From: Amycolatopsis palatopharyngis
GTDB lineage: Bacteria > Actinomycetota > Actinomycetes > Mycobacteriales > Pseudonocardiaceae
Reading direction: 5' to 3'
Length of the DNA stretch: 34,882 nucleotides
NCBI RefSeq assembly: GCF_003385185.1
Contig: NZ_PQHZ01000058.1
Location: 1-34,882, forward strand
A program made the position numbers and the translations under genes. Under the pieces are notes generated by a model. The model ran no database searches. It worked only from the letters and a program-made list of their open reading frames with translations, and was not told where the DNA came from. Shown piece after piece: positions 7,802 to 14,479 of the stretch (position 1 is the first letter of the stretch; each line of letters begins with the position of its first letter).

Positions 7802-8854
7802 GTGCACGAAGAGTCAGCCCAGGAAGTGAAGTGGCCGCGCGGTGCCGGCACCGGTATCGGATCGATGCCAGGTACGGACGCGGCGGAAACCGCGGCGATC
7901 GTCCTCGGCGAGCTGCCCGACCTGCCGTATCTGCCGGAACTGCCCGAACGCGGTGTCGGGGCCGACCTGATCGGCCGGAGCTGCGGCCTGCTGGTCGACC
8001 TCGCGGTCGAGGTCGTGCCGAGCGGCTACCGGGTCGCGAGCAGGCCAGGACGGCACTACCGCCGAGCCGTGGATCTCATGCGCTGGGACCTCGACGCCCT
8101 CGAGGACGCCCGGCAACGGGCCGGTGCGCATCCCCGGCTGATCAAGACACAGGTGGCGGGGCCGTGGACTCTGACCGCGAACGTCGAGACCGCCCGAGGG
8201 CATCGGGTCCTCACCGACCACGGCGCTGTCCGCGAGTTCACCGAGTCGCTCATCGAAGGCCTCGCCGCGCACGTGGGCGAACTGCGGGAACGCACCGGCG
8301 CGGCCGTCATCGTGCAGTTCGACGAGCCGACCCTGCCCGAGGTCCTCGCCGGTTCCCTGCCGACCGCCTCCGGCTACGACACGGTGTCCGCCGTCCGGGC
8401 ACCGGAGGCTCGGGACCTGCTGGTGAAGGTCGTTCAGGCGATGGAGCGGGCCACCGGGAATCCAGTGGTGCTGCACTGCTGCGCGCCGCGACCGCCGATG
8501 GCGTTGCTGCACTCGACCGGCGCGGGAGCCATCTCCTTCGACGCCACGACCCTCGACGGCGCGCCCGCCGCGCTGCTCGACGAGATCGGCGAGACCTGGG
8601 ACTCGGGTACCGAACTGCTGCTCGGCCTCGTGCCAGGTATGGAACCGCAGCGGTGGCCCAGCCTGAAGGAGGCCGCAGGTCCCGCGTTGCGGCTGGTGGA
8701 CCGGCTGGGCTTCAACCGGTCGATCCTTGCCGAGCGTGCGGTCGCCACTCCCGTCTGCGGGCTGGCGGGGGCTACCGGGGAGTGGACGCGCAGGGCGTTG
8801 TCGCTGACCCGCGAGCTCGGGAAGGCCTTCGTCGAGCCGCCCGAAAGCTGGTAG
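7802..8854 (+). CDS. MetE C-terminal-domain-like protein
   Basis: A protein of about 350 residues resembling the C-terminal barrel of cobalamin-independent methionine synthase, and the counterpart of M. tuberculosis Rv3015c, which also lies next to ligA. Visible features are GTGIGSMPGTD near the N-terminus, VIVQFDEPTLPEVLAG in the middle, and VLHCCAPRP, where the Cys-containing motif and the following Phe-Asp segment fall near the places of zinc ligands in MetE. It is less than half the length of full MetE, so methionine synthesis should not be assumed. The start is uncertain: GTG 7802 fits a leaderless start, and homologues have only about ten residues before the GTGIGSMPG motif. The next gene follows 6 nt after the stop. 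Confidence 0.8.
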   Translation: MHEESAQEVKWPRGAGTGIGSMPGTDAAETAAIVLGELPDLPYLPELPERGVGADLIGRSCGLLVDLAVEVVPSGYRVASRPGRHYRRAVDLMRWDLDALEDARQRAGAHPRLIKTQVAGPWTLTANVETARGHRVLTDHGAVREFTESLIEGLAAHVGELRERTGAAVIVQFDEPTLPEVLAGSLPTASGYDTVSAVRAPEARDLLVKVVQAMERATGNPVVLHCCAPRPPMALLHSTGAGAISFDATTLDGAPAALLDEIGETWDSGTELLLGLVPGMEPQRWPSLKEAAGPALRLVDRLGFNRSILAERAVATPVCGLAGATGEWTRRALSLTRELGKAFVEPPESW

Positions 8855-8860
8855 GCAGGC

Positions 8861-9565
8861 GTGGTGCGATTTCTCCGCGGACTGCTGTCGAGGACCAGGC
8901 GGGACGAGCCGGTCGATCCGCGTACGCGGTGGCCGGATCAGCCGGTGCCGGAGGACCCGAGGGCCGCCGCGCGACTGTTCTGGGAGAGCTGGTTCGATCT
9001 GCTGCCGCAGATCAGCGCGGCACTGGGCGACGGGGAGCCGCAGCGCGTCGAGCACGAACTCTGCCGAGCGGTCGCGCTCGTGCATCCGGACCTGCACTTC
9101 TCCCTGGAACGCGGGCAGCGGGCGATCTACGCGCTGGTCGTCACGGGACAGGAGGATCCGGCCCTGCGGCCGTTCACCGACGCCTGGAAGGCCGCCGCTC
9201 CTGCGGAGGACGGGATGTGGGAGTACCACGATTCGGTACCACCGGTGCCGGATCCGACCGAGGTGACGGTGAATCTGGGGGCGACCCGGTTGGCGCTCGC
9301 CGAGGTCAGGGTGGCCGCGCAGGTCGATCAGGTGGAACAGGTCGTTGATGTAGCCGTGCACCATCCGGCTCTGGCTGGCCTGGGCGGGCCCGCCCGTTCC
9401 GCGCTGACCTTCCTGCCGCTCGACGCCACCCTCGGCGAGCGACTGGCCGCCGAGCGGCTGCGCCGGGTCGAGACCGCCGACCTGGAACCCGAGGGCGCCA
9501 TCTCACTGCTGGAGCTGCGCGAACTGGTTCGTGGCCTGGGCTCTGGCGATGAGGCTGGCAGATGA
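8861..9565 (+). CDS. Conserved hypothetical protein
   Basis: A 234-residue soluble protein that I do not recognise. It has a basic N-terminus (RFLRGLLSRTRRD), a Trp/Phe-rich segment (ARLFWESWFDLLPQI), the sequence DLHFSLERGQRAIYALVVTG, and a Leu/Glu-rich C-terminus. No signal peptide or membrane segment is visible. The GTG start lies 6 nt after the stop of the MetE-like gene, so the two are almost certainly co-transcribed. The reading frame has normal high-GC codon use throughout, which supports it as a real gene. Confidence 0.75.
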   Translation: MVRFLRGLLSRTRRDEPVDPRTRWPDQPVPEDPRAAARLFWESWFDLLPQISAALGDGEPQRVEHELCRAVALVHPDLHFSLERGQRAIYALVVTGQEDPALRPFTDAWKAAAPAEDGMWEYHDSVPPVPDPTEVTVNLGATRLALAEVRVAAQVDQVEQVVDVAVHHPALAGLGGPARSALTFLPLDATLGERLAAERLRRVETADLEPEGAISLLELRELVRGLGSGDEAGR

Positions 9566-9615
9566 TCGCGGGGGCGCGTTGTTGGACAGGCACTGAGATT
9601 GTCGGTGCACACCAC

Positions 9616-9621
9616 TAGGCT
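9616..9621 (+). promoter_or_regulatory. Putative -10 box of ligA
   Basis: TAGGCT ends 8 nt before the GTG at 9630, with no Shine-Dalgarno sequence between. Suggests a leaderless ligA transcript. Confidence 0.4.
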
Positions 9622-9629
9622 CACCCCCT

Positions 9630-11780
9630 GTGAGCAGCGAGGAACTCCCCGAGGACCAGATCGATGTAGCCGTCGCCGAGGACATCGGCGACGTGCCTGC
9701 CGAGGTGCGGGAGCGCCATGCCGCCCTCGCCGAGGAAGTCCGGGGGCATCAGTTCCGGTACTACCTGCTGGACTCGCCGACCATCTCCGATGGCGAGTTC
9801 GACACCTTGTTCCAGGAACTGCAGAAGCTCGAGGCGCGGCATCCGGGCCTCGCGACGCCCGACTCGCCGACCCAGCAGGTCGGCGGCACGTTCTCCACGG
9901 ACTTCACCGCACATGACCATCTCGAGCGGATGCTCAGCCTGGACAACGCGTTCGATACCGACGAGCTACTGGCCTGGGTGGACCGGGTCGAGCGCGAGGT
10001 CGGGTCGACGCAGTACCTCTGCGAGCTGAAGATCGACGGGCTGGCGATCAACCTCCTTTACCAGAACGGGAAGCTCACTCGCGCGCTGACCAGGGGGGAT
10101 GGGCGAACGGGCGAGGACGTCACGCTCAATGTGCGCACCCTGGACCAGGTCCCTGACACCCTCACCGGAACCGACGAGTTCCCCGTCCCAGTGCTCGTGG
10201 AGGTGCGCGGGGAGGTTTTCTTCCGCGAGGAGGATTTCCTTGAACTCAACGCACGCCTGGTCGAGGCGGGCAAGCCACCGTTCGCCAACCCCCGCAACAC
10301 GGCCGCGGGTTCACTGCGGCAGAAGGACCCTAGGGTCACCAGGTCCCGCAAGCTGCGGCTGATCTGCCACGGGCTCGGCAGGCGGGAGGGGTTCGAGCCG
10401 GTCCGGCAGTCCGAGGCCTACGACGCCCTTGCCGCCTGGGGATTGCCCGTTTCCGCGCACGGCAAGGTGATCGAGTCGGCGAAAGGGCTGGCCGAGCACG
10501 TCGAGTACTGGGGAGAACACCGGCACGACGCCGAACACGAGATCGACGGCGTAGTGATCAAGGTCGACCAGGTCTCGCTGCAGCGCAGGCTCGGGAGCAC
10601 CTCCAGGGCGCCGCGCTGGGCCATCGCCTACAAGTACGCGCCAGAAGAGGCGACGACCACCCTTCTGGACATTCAGGTCAACGTCGGCAGGACCGGCCGC
10701 GTCACTCCTTTCGCCGTGATGGAGCCGGTCAAGGTGGCGGGTTCCACCGTCGCCATGGCCACGCTGCACAACGGCGAGGAGGTCAAGCGCAAGGGTGTCC
10801 TGATCGGGGACCGGGTGGTGATCCGCAAGGCGGGCGACGTCATCCCCGAGGTGCTGGGACCGGTGGTGGATGCGCGTACCGGCGAGGAACGCGAGTTCGT
10901 GATGCCGACACGCTGCCCGGAATGCCACACCTCGCTGGCCTACCAGAAAGAGGGCGATGTCGATATTCGCTGCCCGAACTCGCGGTCCTGCCCGGCGCAG
11001 TTACGGGAGCGGTTGTTCCACCTGGCCGGGCGCGGCGCTTTCGACATCGAGGTACTCGGTTACGAGGCGGCTTCGGCGCTGTTGTCCTCGGGCGTGCTGG
11101 CCGACGAGGGTGACATCTTCGATCTCGACGAGGAGCAGCTGCTGGCCACCGACCTCTTCCGGACCAAGGCCGGAGCGCTCTCGGCCAACGGTGAGCGGTT
11201 GCTGAAGAACCTCGGCAACGCCAAGGATCGTCCGCTGTGGAAGGTGATCGTCGGCCTGTCCATCCGGCACGTGGGCCCCACCGCGGCACAGGCGCTCGCG
11301 AGGGAGTTCGGCTCGCTGGAACGGATCGAGAACGCGAGCGAGCAGGAACTGTCCGATGTGGATGGCGTGGGGCCGACGATCGCTCATGCGGTGCAGGAGT
11401 GGTTCGAGGTCGACTGGCATCGCGAGGTGGTGCAGAAGTGGCGGGCGGCCGGCGTCCGGATGGAGGAGGAGCGGGATACATCGGTACCCCGGCATCTGGA
11501 GGGGCTATCCATTGTGGTCACCGGCTCACTGCCCGGGTTCTCCAGGGACGAGGCCAAGGAGGCGATCATGTCCCGGGGCGGGAAGGCCGCGAGCTCGGTG
11601 TCCAAGAAGACGGCGTTCGTCGTGGTCGGCGACGCCCCCGGTTCGAAGTACGAGAAGGCGGTCCAGCTGAAGGTGCCGGTGCTGGACGAGGACGGCTTCC
11701 GGGTGCTGCTCGATCGTGGTCCCGATGCGGCGGCAGAGGTGGCGCTTCCGGCAGATTCCGATACTACGGCTGGGGAGTAG
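9630..11780 (+). CDS. ligA: NAD+-dependent DNA ligase
   Basis: A 716-residue ligase that seals nicks during replication and repair using NAD+. The N-terminal Ia domain has YYLLDSPTISDGEFD for NMN binding. The adenylated lysine is K134 in CELKIDGLAI. RGEVFF (193-198) and DGVVIKVD (306-313) are further nucleotidyltransferase motifs. The OB fold follows at about 335-410. The zinc finger cysteines are C429, C432, C448 and C454. Helix-hairpin-helix repeats fill about 460-600, and a BRCT domain ends the protein (from about 623, with VVTGSLPGFSRDEA). The length is slightly above the usual 670-690 because of a short acidic N-terminal extension. The GTG start is supported by the -10 spacing. The GNAT gene follows 4 nt after the stop. 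Confidence 0.97.
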   Translation: MSSEELPEDQIDVAVAEDIGDVPAEVRERHAALAEEVRGHQFRYYLLDSPTISDGEFDTLFQELQKLEARHPGLATPDSPTQQVGGTFSTDFTAHDHLERMLSLDNAFDTDELLAWVDRVEREVGSTQYLCELKIDGLAINLLYQNGKLTRALTRGDGRTGEDVTLNVRTLDQVPDTLTGTDEFPVPVLVEVRGEVFFREEDFLELNARLVEAGKPPFANPRNTAAGSLRQKDPRVTRSRKLRLICHGLGRREGFEPVRQSEAYDALAAWGLPVSAHGKVIESAKGLAEHVEYWGEHRHDAEHEIDGVVIKVDQVSLQRRLGSTSRAPRWAIAYKYAPEEATTTLLDIQVNVGRTGRVTPFAVMEPVKVAGSTVAMATLHNGEEVKRKGVLIGDRVVIRKAGDVIPEVLGPVVDARTGEEREFVMPTRCPECHTSLAYQKEGDVDIRCPNSRSCPAQLRERLFHLAGRGAFDIEVLGYEAASALLSSGVLADEGDIFDLDEEQLLATDLFRTKAGALSANGERLLKNLGNAKDRPLWKVIVGLSIRHVGPTAAQALAREFGSLERIENASEQELSDVDGVGPTIAHAVQEWFEVDWHREVVQKWRAAGVRMEEERDTSVPRHLEGLSIVVTGSLPGFSRDEAKEAIMSRGGKAASSVSKKTAFVVVGDAPGSKYEKAVQLKVPVLDEDGFRVLLDRGPDAAAEVALPADSDTTAGE

Positions 11781-11784
11781 CGCG

Positions 11785-12291
11785 ATGGGGGACATTTTCG
11801 TCCGCGGAGCACGGGCGGGAGAACTCGCCGAGATCGGTGAGCTGACCGTCGGGGCATACCGGGCGGACGGTCACGTCGGCGACGCGGTTCAGGACGGGTA
11901 CGCGGCGCAGTTGCGAGACGCGGCCTTGCGGGCCGAGCACGCGGAGCTGTTGGTCGCGGTGGACGCCGACGACAGCCTGCTCGGCTCGGTGACCGTCGTG
12001 CGACCAGGATCGAGATTCGCCGAGATCTCGGTGGACGGCGAGCTGGAGTTCCGGATGCTGGCCGTCGCGCCGGCTGCCAGGGGACGCGGGGTCGGCGCGG
12101 CGCTGGCCCAGGCGGTGATCGACCGGGGACATGCGCTGGGCGTGCACCGGATCGTGCTGTGCAGCCTGGACGTGATGTACACCGCCCACCGGCTCTACGA
12201 ACGGCTCGGTTTCCGGAGGCTGCCGGAGCGGGACTGGAAGCCAGCGCCGGATGTCCGGCTCCTCACCTTCGGGCTCGACCTCACCGCCTGA
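11785..12291 (+). CDS. GNAT-family N-acetyltransferase
   Basis: A 168-residue acetyltransferase. Acetyl-CoA binding motif A is seen as MLAVAPAARGRGVGAALA (about residues 90-107), with the R-G-x-G core. The end has the typical ALYERLGF-like sequence, here RLYERLGFRR. The acceptor substrate is unknown. The ATG at 11785 lies 4 nt after the ligA stop with GGGGAG overlapping the end of ligA, so the two genes are co-transcribed and probably coupled. The upstream in-frame extension inside ligA is not part of it. Confidence 0.85.
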   Translation: MGDIFVRGARAGELAEIGELTVGAYRADGHVGDAVQDGYAAQLRDAALRAEHAELLVAVDADDSLLGSVTVVRPGSRFAEISVDGELEFRMLAVAPAARGRGVGAALAQAVIDRGHALGVHRIVLCSLDVMYTAHRLYERLGFRRLPERDWKPAPDVRLLTFGLDLTA

Positions 12292-12295
12292 CCCG

Positions 12296-12413
12296 GATCT
12301 GCCAACTCGCGCCCGGGATCTGCCAACTCGCCCACCGGATCTGCGAACTCGCGCCCGGGATCTGCCAATTCGCGCCCGGGATCTGCCAATTCGCGCCCGG
12401 GATCTGCGAACTC
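12296..12413. repeat. 21-bp tandem repeat, about 5.6 copies
   Basis: Five full 21-bp units start at 12296, 12317, 12338, 12359 and 12380, then a 13-bp partial unit at 12401. Each begins GATCTGCSAAYTCGCGCCC (minor changes: C/G at position 8, C/T at position 11; the second unit ends CCCACCG). The block fills the whole gap between two convergent genes, 4 bases after the GNAT stop and reaching into the stop codon of the minus-strand gene. Unit junctions create CCCGGG. Function unknown. Confidence 0.9.
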
Positions 12414-13050
12414 AGTCGTCGGGTTTGTTGGTTCGGCGGCGGCGTTGGTGGCGGAGGACGAGGATCGAGGCGGCCACGATGAGGCCGGCGACGATCGCCG
12501 GGAGGATGCCGAACTGGTCGAGGATGCGGTCCGTCAGCTGCCTGCTTCGGGAGGTCGGGTCGGCCAGCACGAGGGTGACGAACACGGCTGCCAGCACGGT
12601 CACGCCGCCGAGTAGCCAGTGACCACGTCTGCCGGTCAACCCCGCGCGCCTGCGGATGACCCGCCCCGCCCGGAGTATTCGGCCGGCGCGTAGCACGCGC
12701 AACGCGCCGATGGAGAGGATCAGCCGCACGATCTGCACCGGGCCGACGAGAAAGACCACTGCGGGGACGGCGGCCACCGTCACGAGTAGCTTCCACCGGT
12801 GCGTGCGGACCCACGCCACGATATCCCTGCTGAACCAGAGCAGTACCAGCGACTCGCTGAGCAGAACCACGAGCGAGGCCCAGTTCAGCACCTTGCCGAC
12901 GACAATGGTCGTCTCGTCACCGGTGGTGGTGAGGAACACCGCGGGCACCGACACCAGTGCGGCGATCAGAACCGGAATCGCCAGCCGCTCCTCCATCCGC
13001 TCGGCACGGGAGTCGCGTTCGGTTTCGTTCTGGTCCTCGTCCTCACCCAT
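12412..13050 (-). CDS. Six-helix membrane protein with voltage-sensor-like S4
   Basis: A 212-residue integral membrane protein. Hydrophobic segments lie at about 24-41, 50-73, 86-103, 105-120, 144-163 and 182-199. The fourth carries arginines at 118, 121, 124, 127, 130 and 133, a regular R-x-x-R ladder like the S4 of voltage-sensor domains. A charged N-terminus (GEDEDQNETERDSR) precedes the first helix. Helix 2 contains an acidic residue (E66). The layout resembles a 6TM voltage-gated cation channel, but the loop between helices 5 and 6 (PTSRSRQLTDRILDQFG) has no TVGYG-type selectivity filter, so channel function is doubtful. It is convergent with the GNAT gene across the 21-bp repeat. Start: ATG 13050. 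Confidence 0.75.
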   Translation of the reverse strand: MGEDEDQNETERDSRAERMEERLAIPVLIAALVSVPAVFLTTTGDETTIVVGKVLNWASLVVLLSESLVLLWFSRDIVAWVRTHRWKLLVTVAAVPAVVFLVGPVQIVRLILSIGALRVLRAGRILRAGRVIRRRAGLTGRRGHWLLGGVTVLAAVFVTLVLADPTSRSRQLTDRILDQFGILPAIVAGLIVAASILVLRHQRRRRTNKPDD

Positions 13051-13090
13051 ATCGCCACGTCGCTGTCCCGGGCACAGTGCCCGGGCGGCT

Positions 13091-13744
13091 TCAGCTGTCC
13101 AGCACTACTGCCACGATGCCGGCGAAATGGGCCAGCCGGGCTACTTCGGCGGCCCGGAACATCGGGCCGCCGGGCCGCCCGACCAGCAGGGTCCGGTCCG
13201 GCTTGCCGAGCGGTGTCGCCGCGAGTTCCGTGCCGAGCTCCTGCCAGGTGTCGGGGACCCAGGTGTCCTCGCCGTCGAGCACGGTGGCGCGCTCGAGCGG
13301 CAGCCAGGGCAAATCGGTGACCGAGGCCTCCGGAGCCGCGCTGGACGCCGCGAGGCGGTGCACCCCGTCGTCGGCGTAGTGCAGAACCAGCGCCCACCCC
13401 GCACGGATGATCTTCGGTACGCCCTCGGCCAGCACGGTCAGCCCGGTGGAGGGCTGTGCCGCGATCTCCTCGACGAGTTCCAGCTCGCGATGAGTGTCCA
13501 GGACCCCCGCGTACGGGCGGACGGCGTCGACCTCAACGCCCTCGACACTCTCGGCGGCGGTGATCAGCGCGTCGGGCAGCCTGCCGGAGGGCAGCTCGAC
13601 GACCAGGTCGTCGATCGCCACACCGGACCCACGTTCCACCACGTCGACGCTGAGGATGTCCGCGCCGACCGTGCCGAGTGCCGTGGCCACGGCGCCGAGG
13701 GTCCCCGGGCTGTCCGGGAGTTGTACCCGGATCAGGAAGGACAA
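13091..13744 (-). CDS. ACT-domain protein (Rv3013-like)
   Basis: A 217-residue protein with an N-terminal ACT domain: FLIRVQLPDSPGTLGAVATA, then VGADILSVDVVERGSG, the classic amino-acid-binding beta-alpha-beta pattern. The rest (about 80-217) is not recognised. I place the start at TTG 13744 because GAGAGGGG lies about 7 nt upstream and the resulting length matches what I recall of M. tuberculosis Rv3013 (about 218 residues), which lies between ligA and gatC in the same way. A longer frame opens upstream to 13996, but that part contains a hairpin and has no domain similarity. It is divergent from gatC. Its ligand and target are unknown. Confidence 0.8.
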   Translation of the reverse strand: MSFLIRVQLPDSPGTLGAVATALGTVGADILSVDVVERGSGVAIDDLVVELPSGRLPDALITAAESVEGVEVDAVRPYAGVLDTHRELELVEEIAAQPSTGLTVLAEGVPKIIRAGWALVLHYADDGVHRLAASSAAPEASVTDLPWLPLERATVLDGEDTWVPDTWQELGTELAATPLGKPDRTLLVGRPGGPMFRAAEVARLAHFAGIVAVVLDS

Positions 13745-13764
13745 CGCGAACCCCTCTCGGGTCT

Positions 13765-13789
13765 GCCCTCCAGCCTTGCCGTGGAGGGC
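13765..13789 (-). other. Perfect hairpin in the leader of the ACT-domain gene
   Basis: GCCCTCCA and TGGAGGGC form a perfect 8-bp stem with a 9-nt loop. It lies 20 nt upstream of the TTG start, just before the Shine-Dalgarno sequence. No T tract follows on the minus strand, so a simple terminator is unlikely. If the true start is ATG 13810 it would instead lie in the coding sequence. Confidence 0.5.
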
Positions 13790-13971
13790 GCTACTGCCGC
13801 CGGCCGCCATGGTTGCTCGCACCGGCCGCCGATTGTGGCAGACGGGCCCCATGACCGGGACTGCCGTCCGTCCAGCGAGATCGTCTTGTGCCCGCACACC
13901 GTCACTCTTGCGCCGGTCGTGCGGACACAGCCTGCACGGTAACCCGGTCGAGTCTCGGTAAGGCCTCGCCA

Positions 13972-13977
13972 TAGAAT
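13972..13977 (+). promoter_or_regulatory. Putative -10 box of the gatCAB operon
   Basis: TAGAAT is close to the sigma-A consensus and would start transcription about 40 nt before the gatC GTG, leaving room for its Shine-Dalgarno sequence. The -35 region is not convincing. Confidence 0.4.
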
Positions 13978-14025
13978 TGGTTCTTCGAACCCGCACCCGA
14001 CCAGCACACCCCGGGAGACACCCGC

Positions 14026-14325
14026 GTGCCCAATATTTCCCGCGACGAAGTCGCGCATCTCGCCAAGCTGGCCAGGCTCGCCGTCACCGACGAGGAACTG
14101 AACACCTTCGCCGGGCAGCTCGACCAGATCCTGGACGCGGTGGCGAAGGTGGGCGAGGTCGCGAACTCCGACATCCCGCCGACCTCGCACGCCGTGCCGC
14201 TGACCAACGTGTTCCGCGACGATGTCGTGCGGCCTGGGCTCACGCAGGAGCAGGCGCTCTCCGGGGCGCCCGCGGCCGAGGAAGGCCGGTTCCGGGTGCC
14301 GCAGATTCTGGGGGATGAGGAATGA
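14026..14325 (+). CDS. gatC: Glu-tRNA(Gln)/Asp-tRNA(Asn) amidotransferase subunit C
   Basis: A 99-residue small subunit that wraps around GatA and stabilises the GatCAB complex. NISRDEVAHLAKLARLAVTD is the family N-terminus, and RFRVPQIL near the C-terminus is also conserved. The GTG start has GGGAG 8 nt upstream. Its TGA overlaps the ATG of the first 77-bp intercistronic unit (ATGA at 14322-14325). With gatA and gatB it forms the transamidation pathway that makes Gln-tRNAGln (and Asn-tRNAAsn) in bacteria lacking the direct synthetases. Confidence 0.95.
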   Translation: MPNISRDEVAHLAKLARLAVTDEELNTFAGQLDQILDAVAKVGEVANSDIPPTSHAVPLTNVFRDDVVRPGLTQEQALSGAPAAEEGRFRVPQILGDEE

Positions 14326-14402
14326 GCGACCGGCACCGTGACCGTTGCGGGTACGGCACTGAGCGATGTGCAGCCCGCCGGCGAGTGAGGCAGGGGACAT
14401 GA
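14322..14402 (+). CDS. Mini-ORF 1 of the gatC-gatA element
   Basis: Twenty-six codons starting at ATG 14322, which overlaps the gatC stop, and ending at TGA 14400-14402, which overlaps the ATG of mini-ORF 2. The peptide starts MSDRHRDRCGYG, is rich in arginine (8 of 26) and has no recognisable domain. GAGGA lies directly before its ATG. It may be translated only to keep ribosomes moving from gatC to gatA. Whether the peptide has any function is unknown. Confidence 0.4.
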   Translation: MSDRHRDRCGYGTERCAARRRVRQGT

Positions 14403-14475
14403 GCGACCGGCACCGTGACCGAAGCGGGTACGGCACTGAGCGATGTGCAGCCCGCCGGCGAGTGAGGCAAGAACT
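14322..14475 (+). repeat. Two tandem 77-bp intercistronic elements
   Basis: Unit 1 is 14322-14398 and unit 2 is 14399-14475; 70 of 77 bases agree, and the first 70 bases differ only at two adjacent positions. Each unit begins ATGAGCGA, and the same 8 bases begin gatA at 14476. Each unit can form a hairpin: GCGGG...CCCGC enclosing GCAC/GTGC (14347-14378 and 14424-14455). The two base changes lie just outside the stem. The unit length is 3n+2, which recreates an ATGA overlap at every junction. Confidence 0.92.
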
Positions 14476-14479
14476 ATGA
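14399..14479 (+). CDS. Mini-ORF 2 of the gatC-gatA element
   Basis: Twenty-six codons starting at ATG 14399 and ending at TGA 14477-14479, which overlaps the gatA ATG. The peptide starts MSDRHRDRSGYG and differs from mini-ORF 1 at Cys9 to Ser and at the last two residues (GT to EL). AGGGG lies just upstream. The same reservations apply as for mini-ORF 1. Confidence 0.4.
   Translation: MSDRHRDRSGYGTERCAARRRVRQEL

Noticed and set aside
12296..12413. CRISPR array
   Set aside because: The 21-bp units are directly adjacent with no spacers; it is a simple tandem repeat.
13745..13996. N-terminal extension of the ACT-domain protein up to 13996
   Set aside because: The extra residues have no domain and include a perfect hairpin; a Shine-Dalgarno sequence precedes the TTG at 13744, and the shorter form matches the expected family length.
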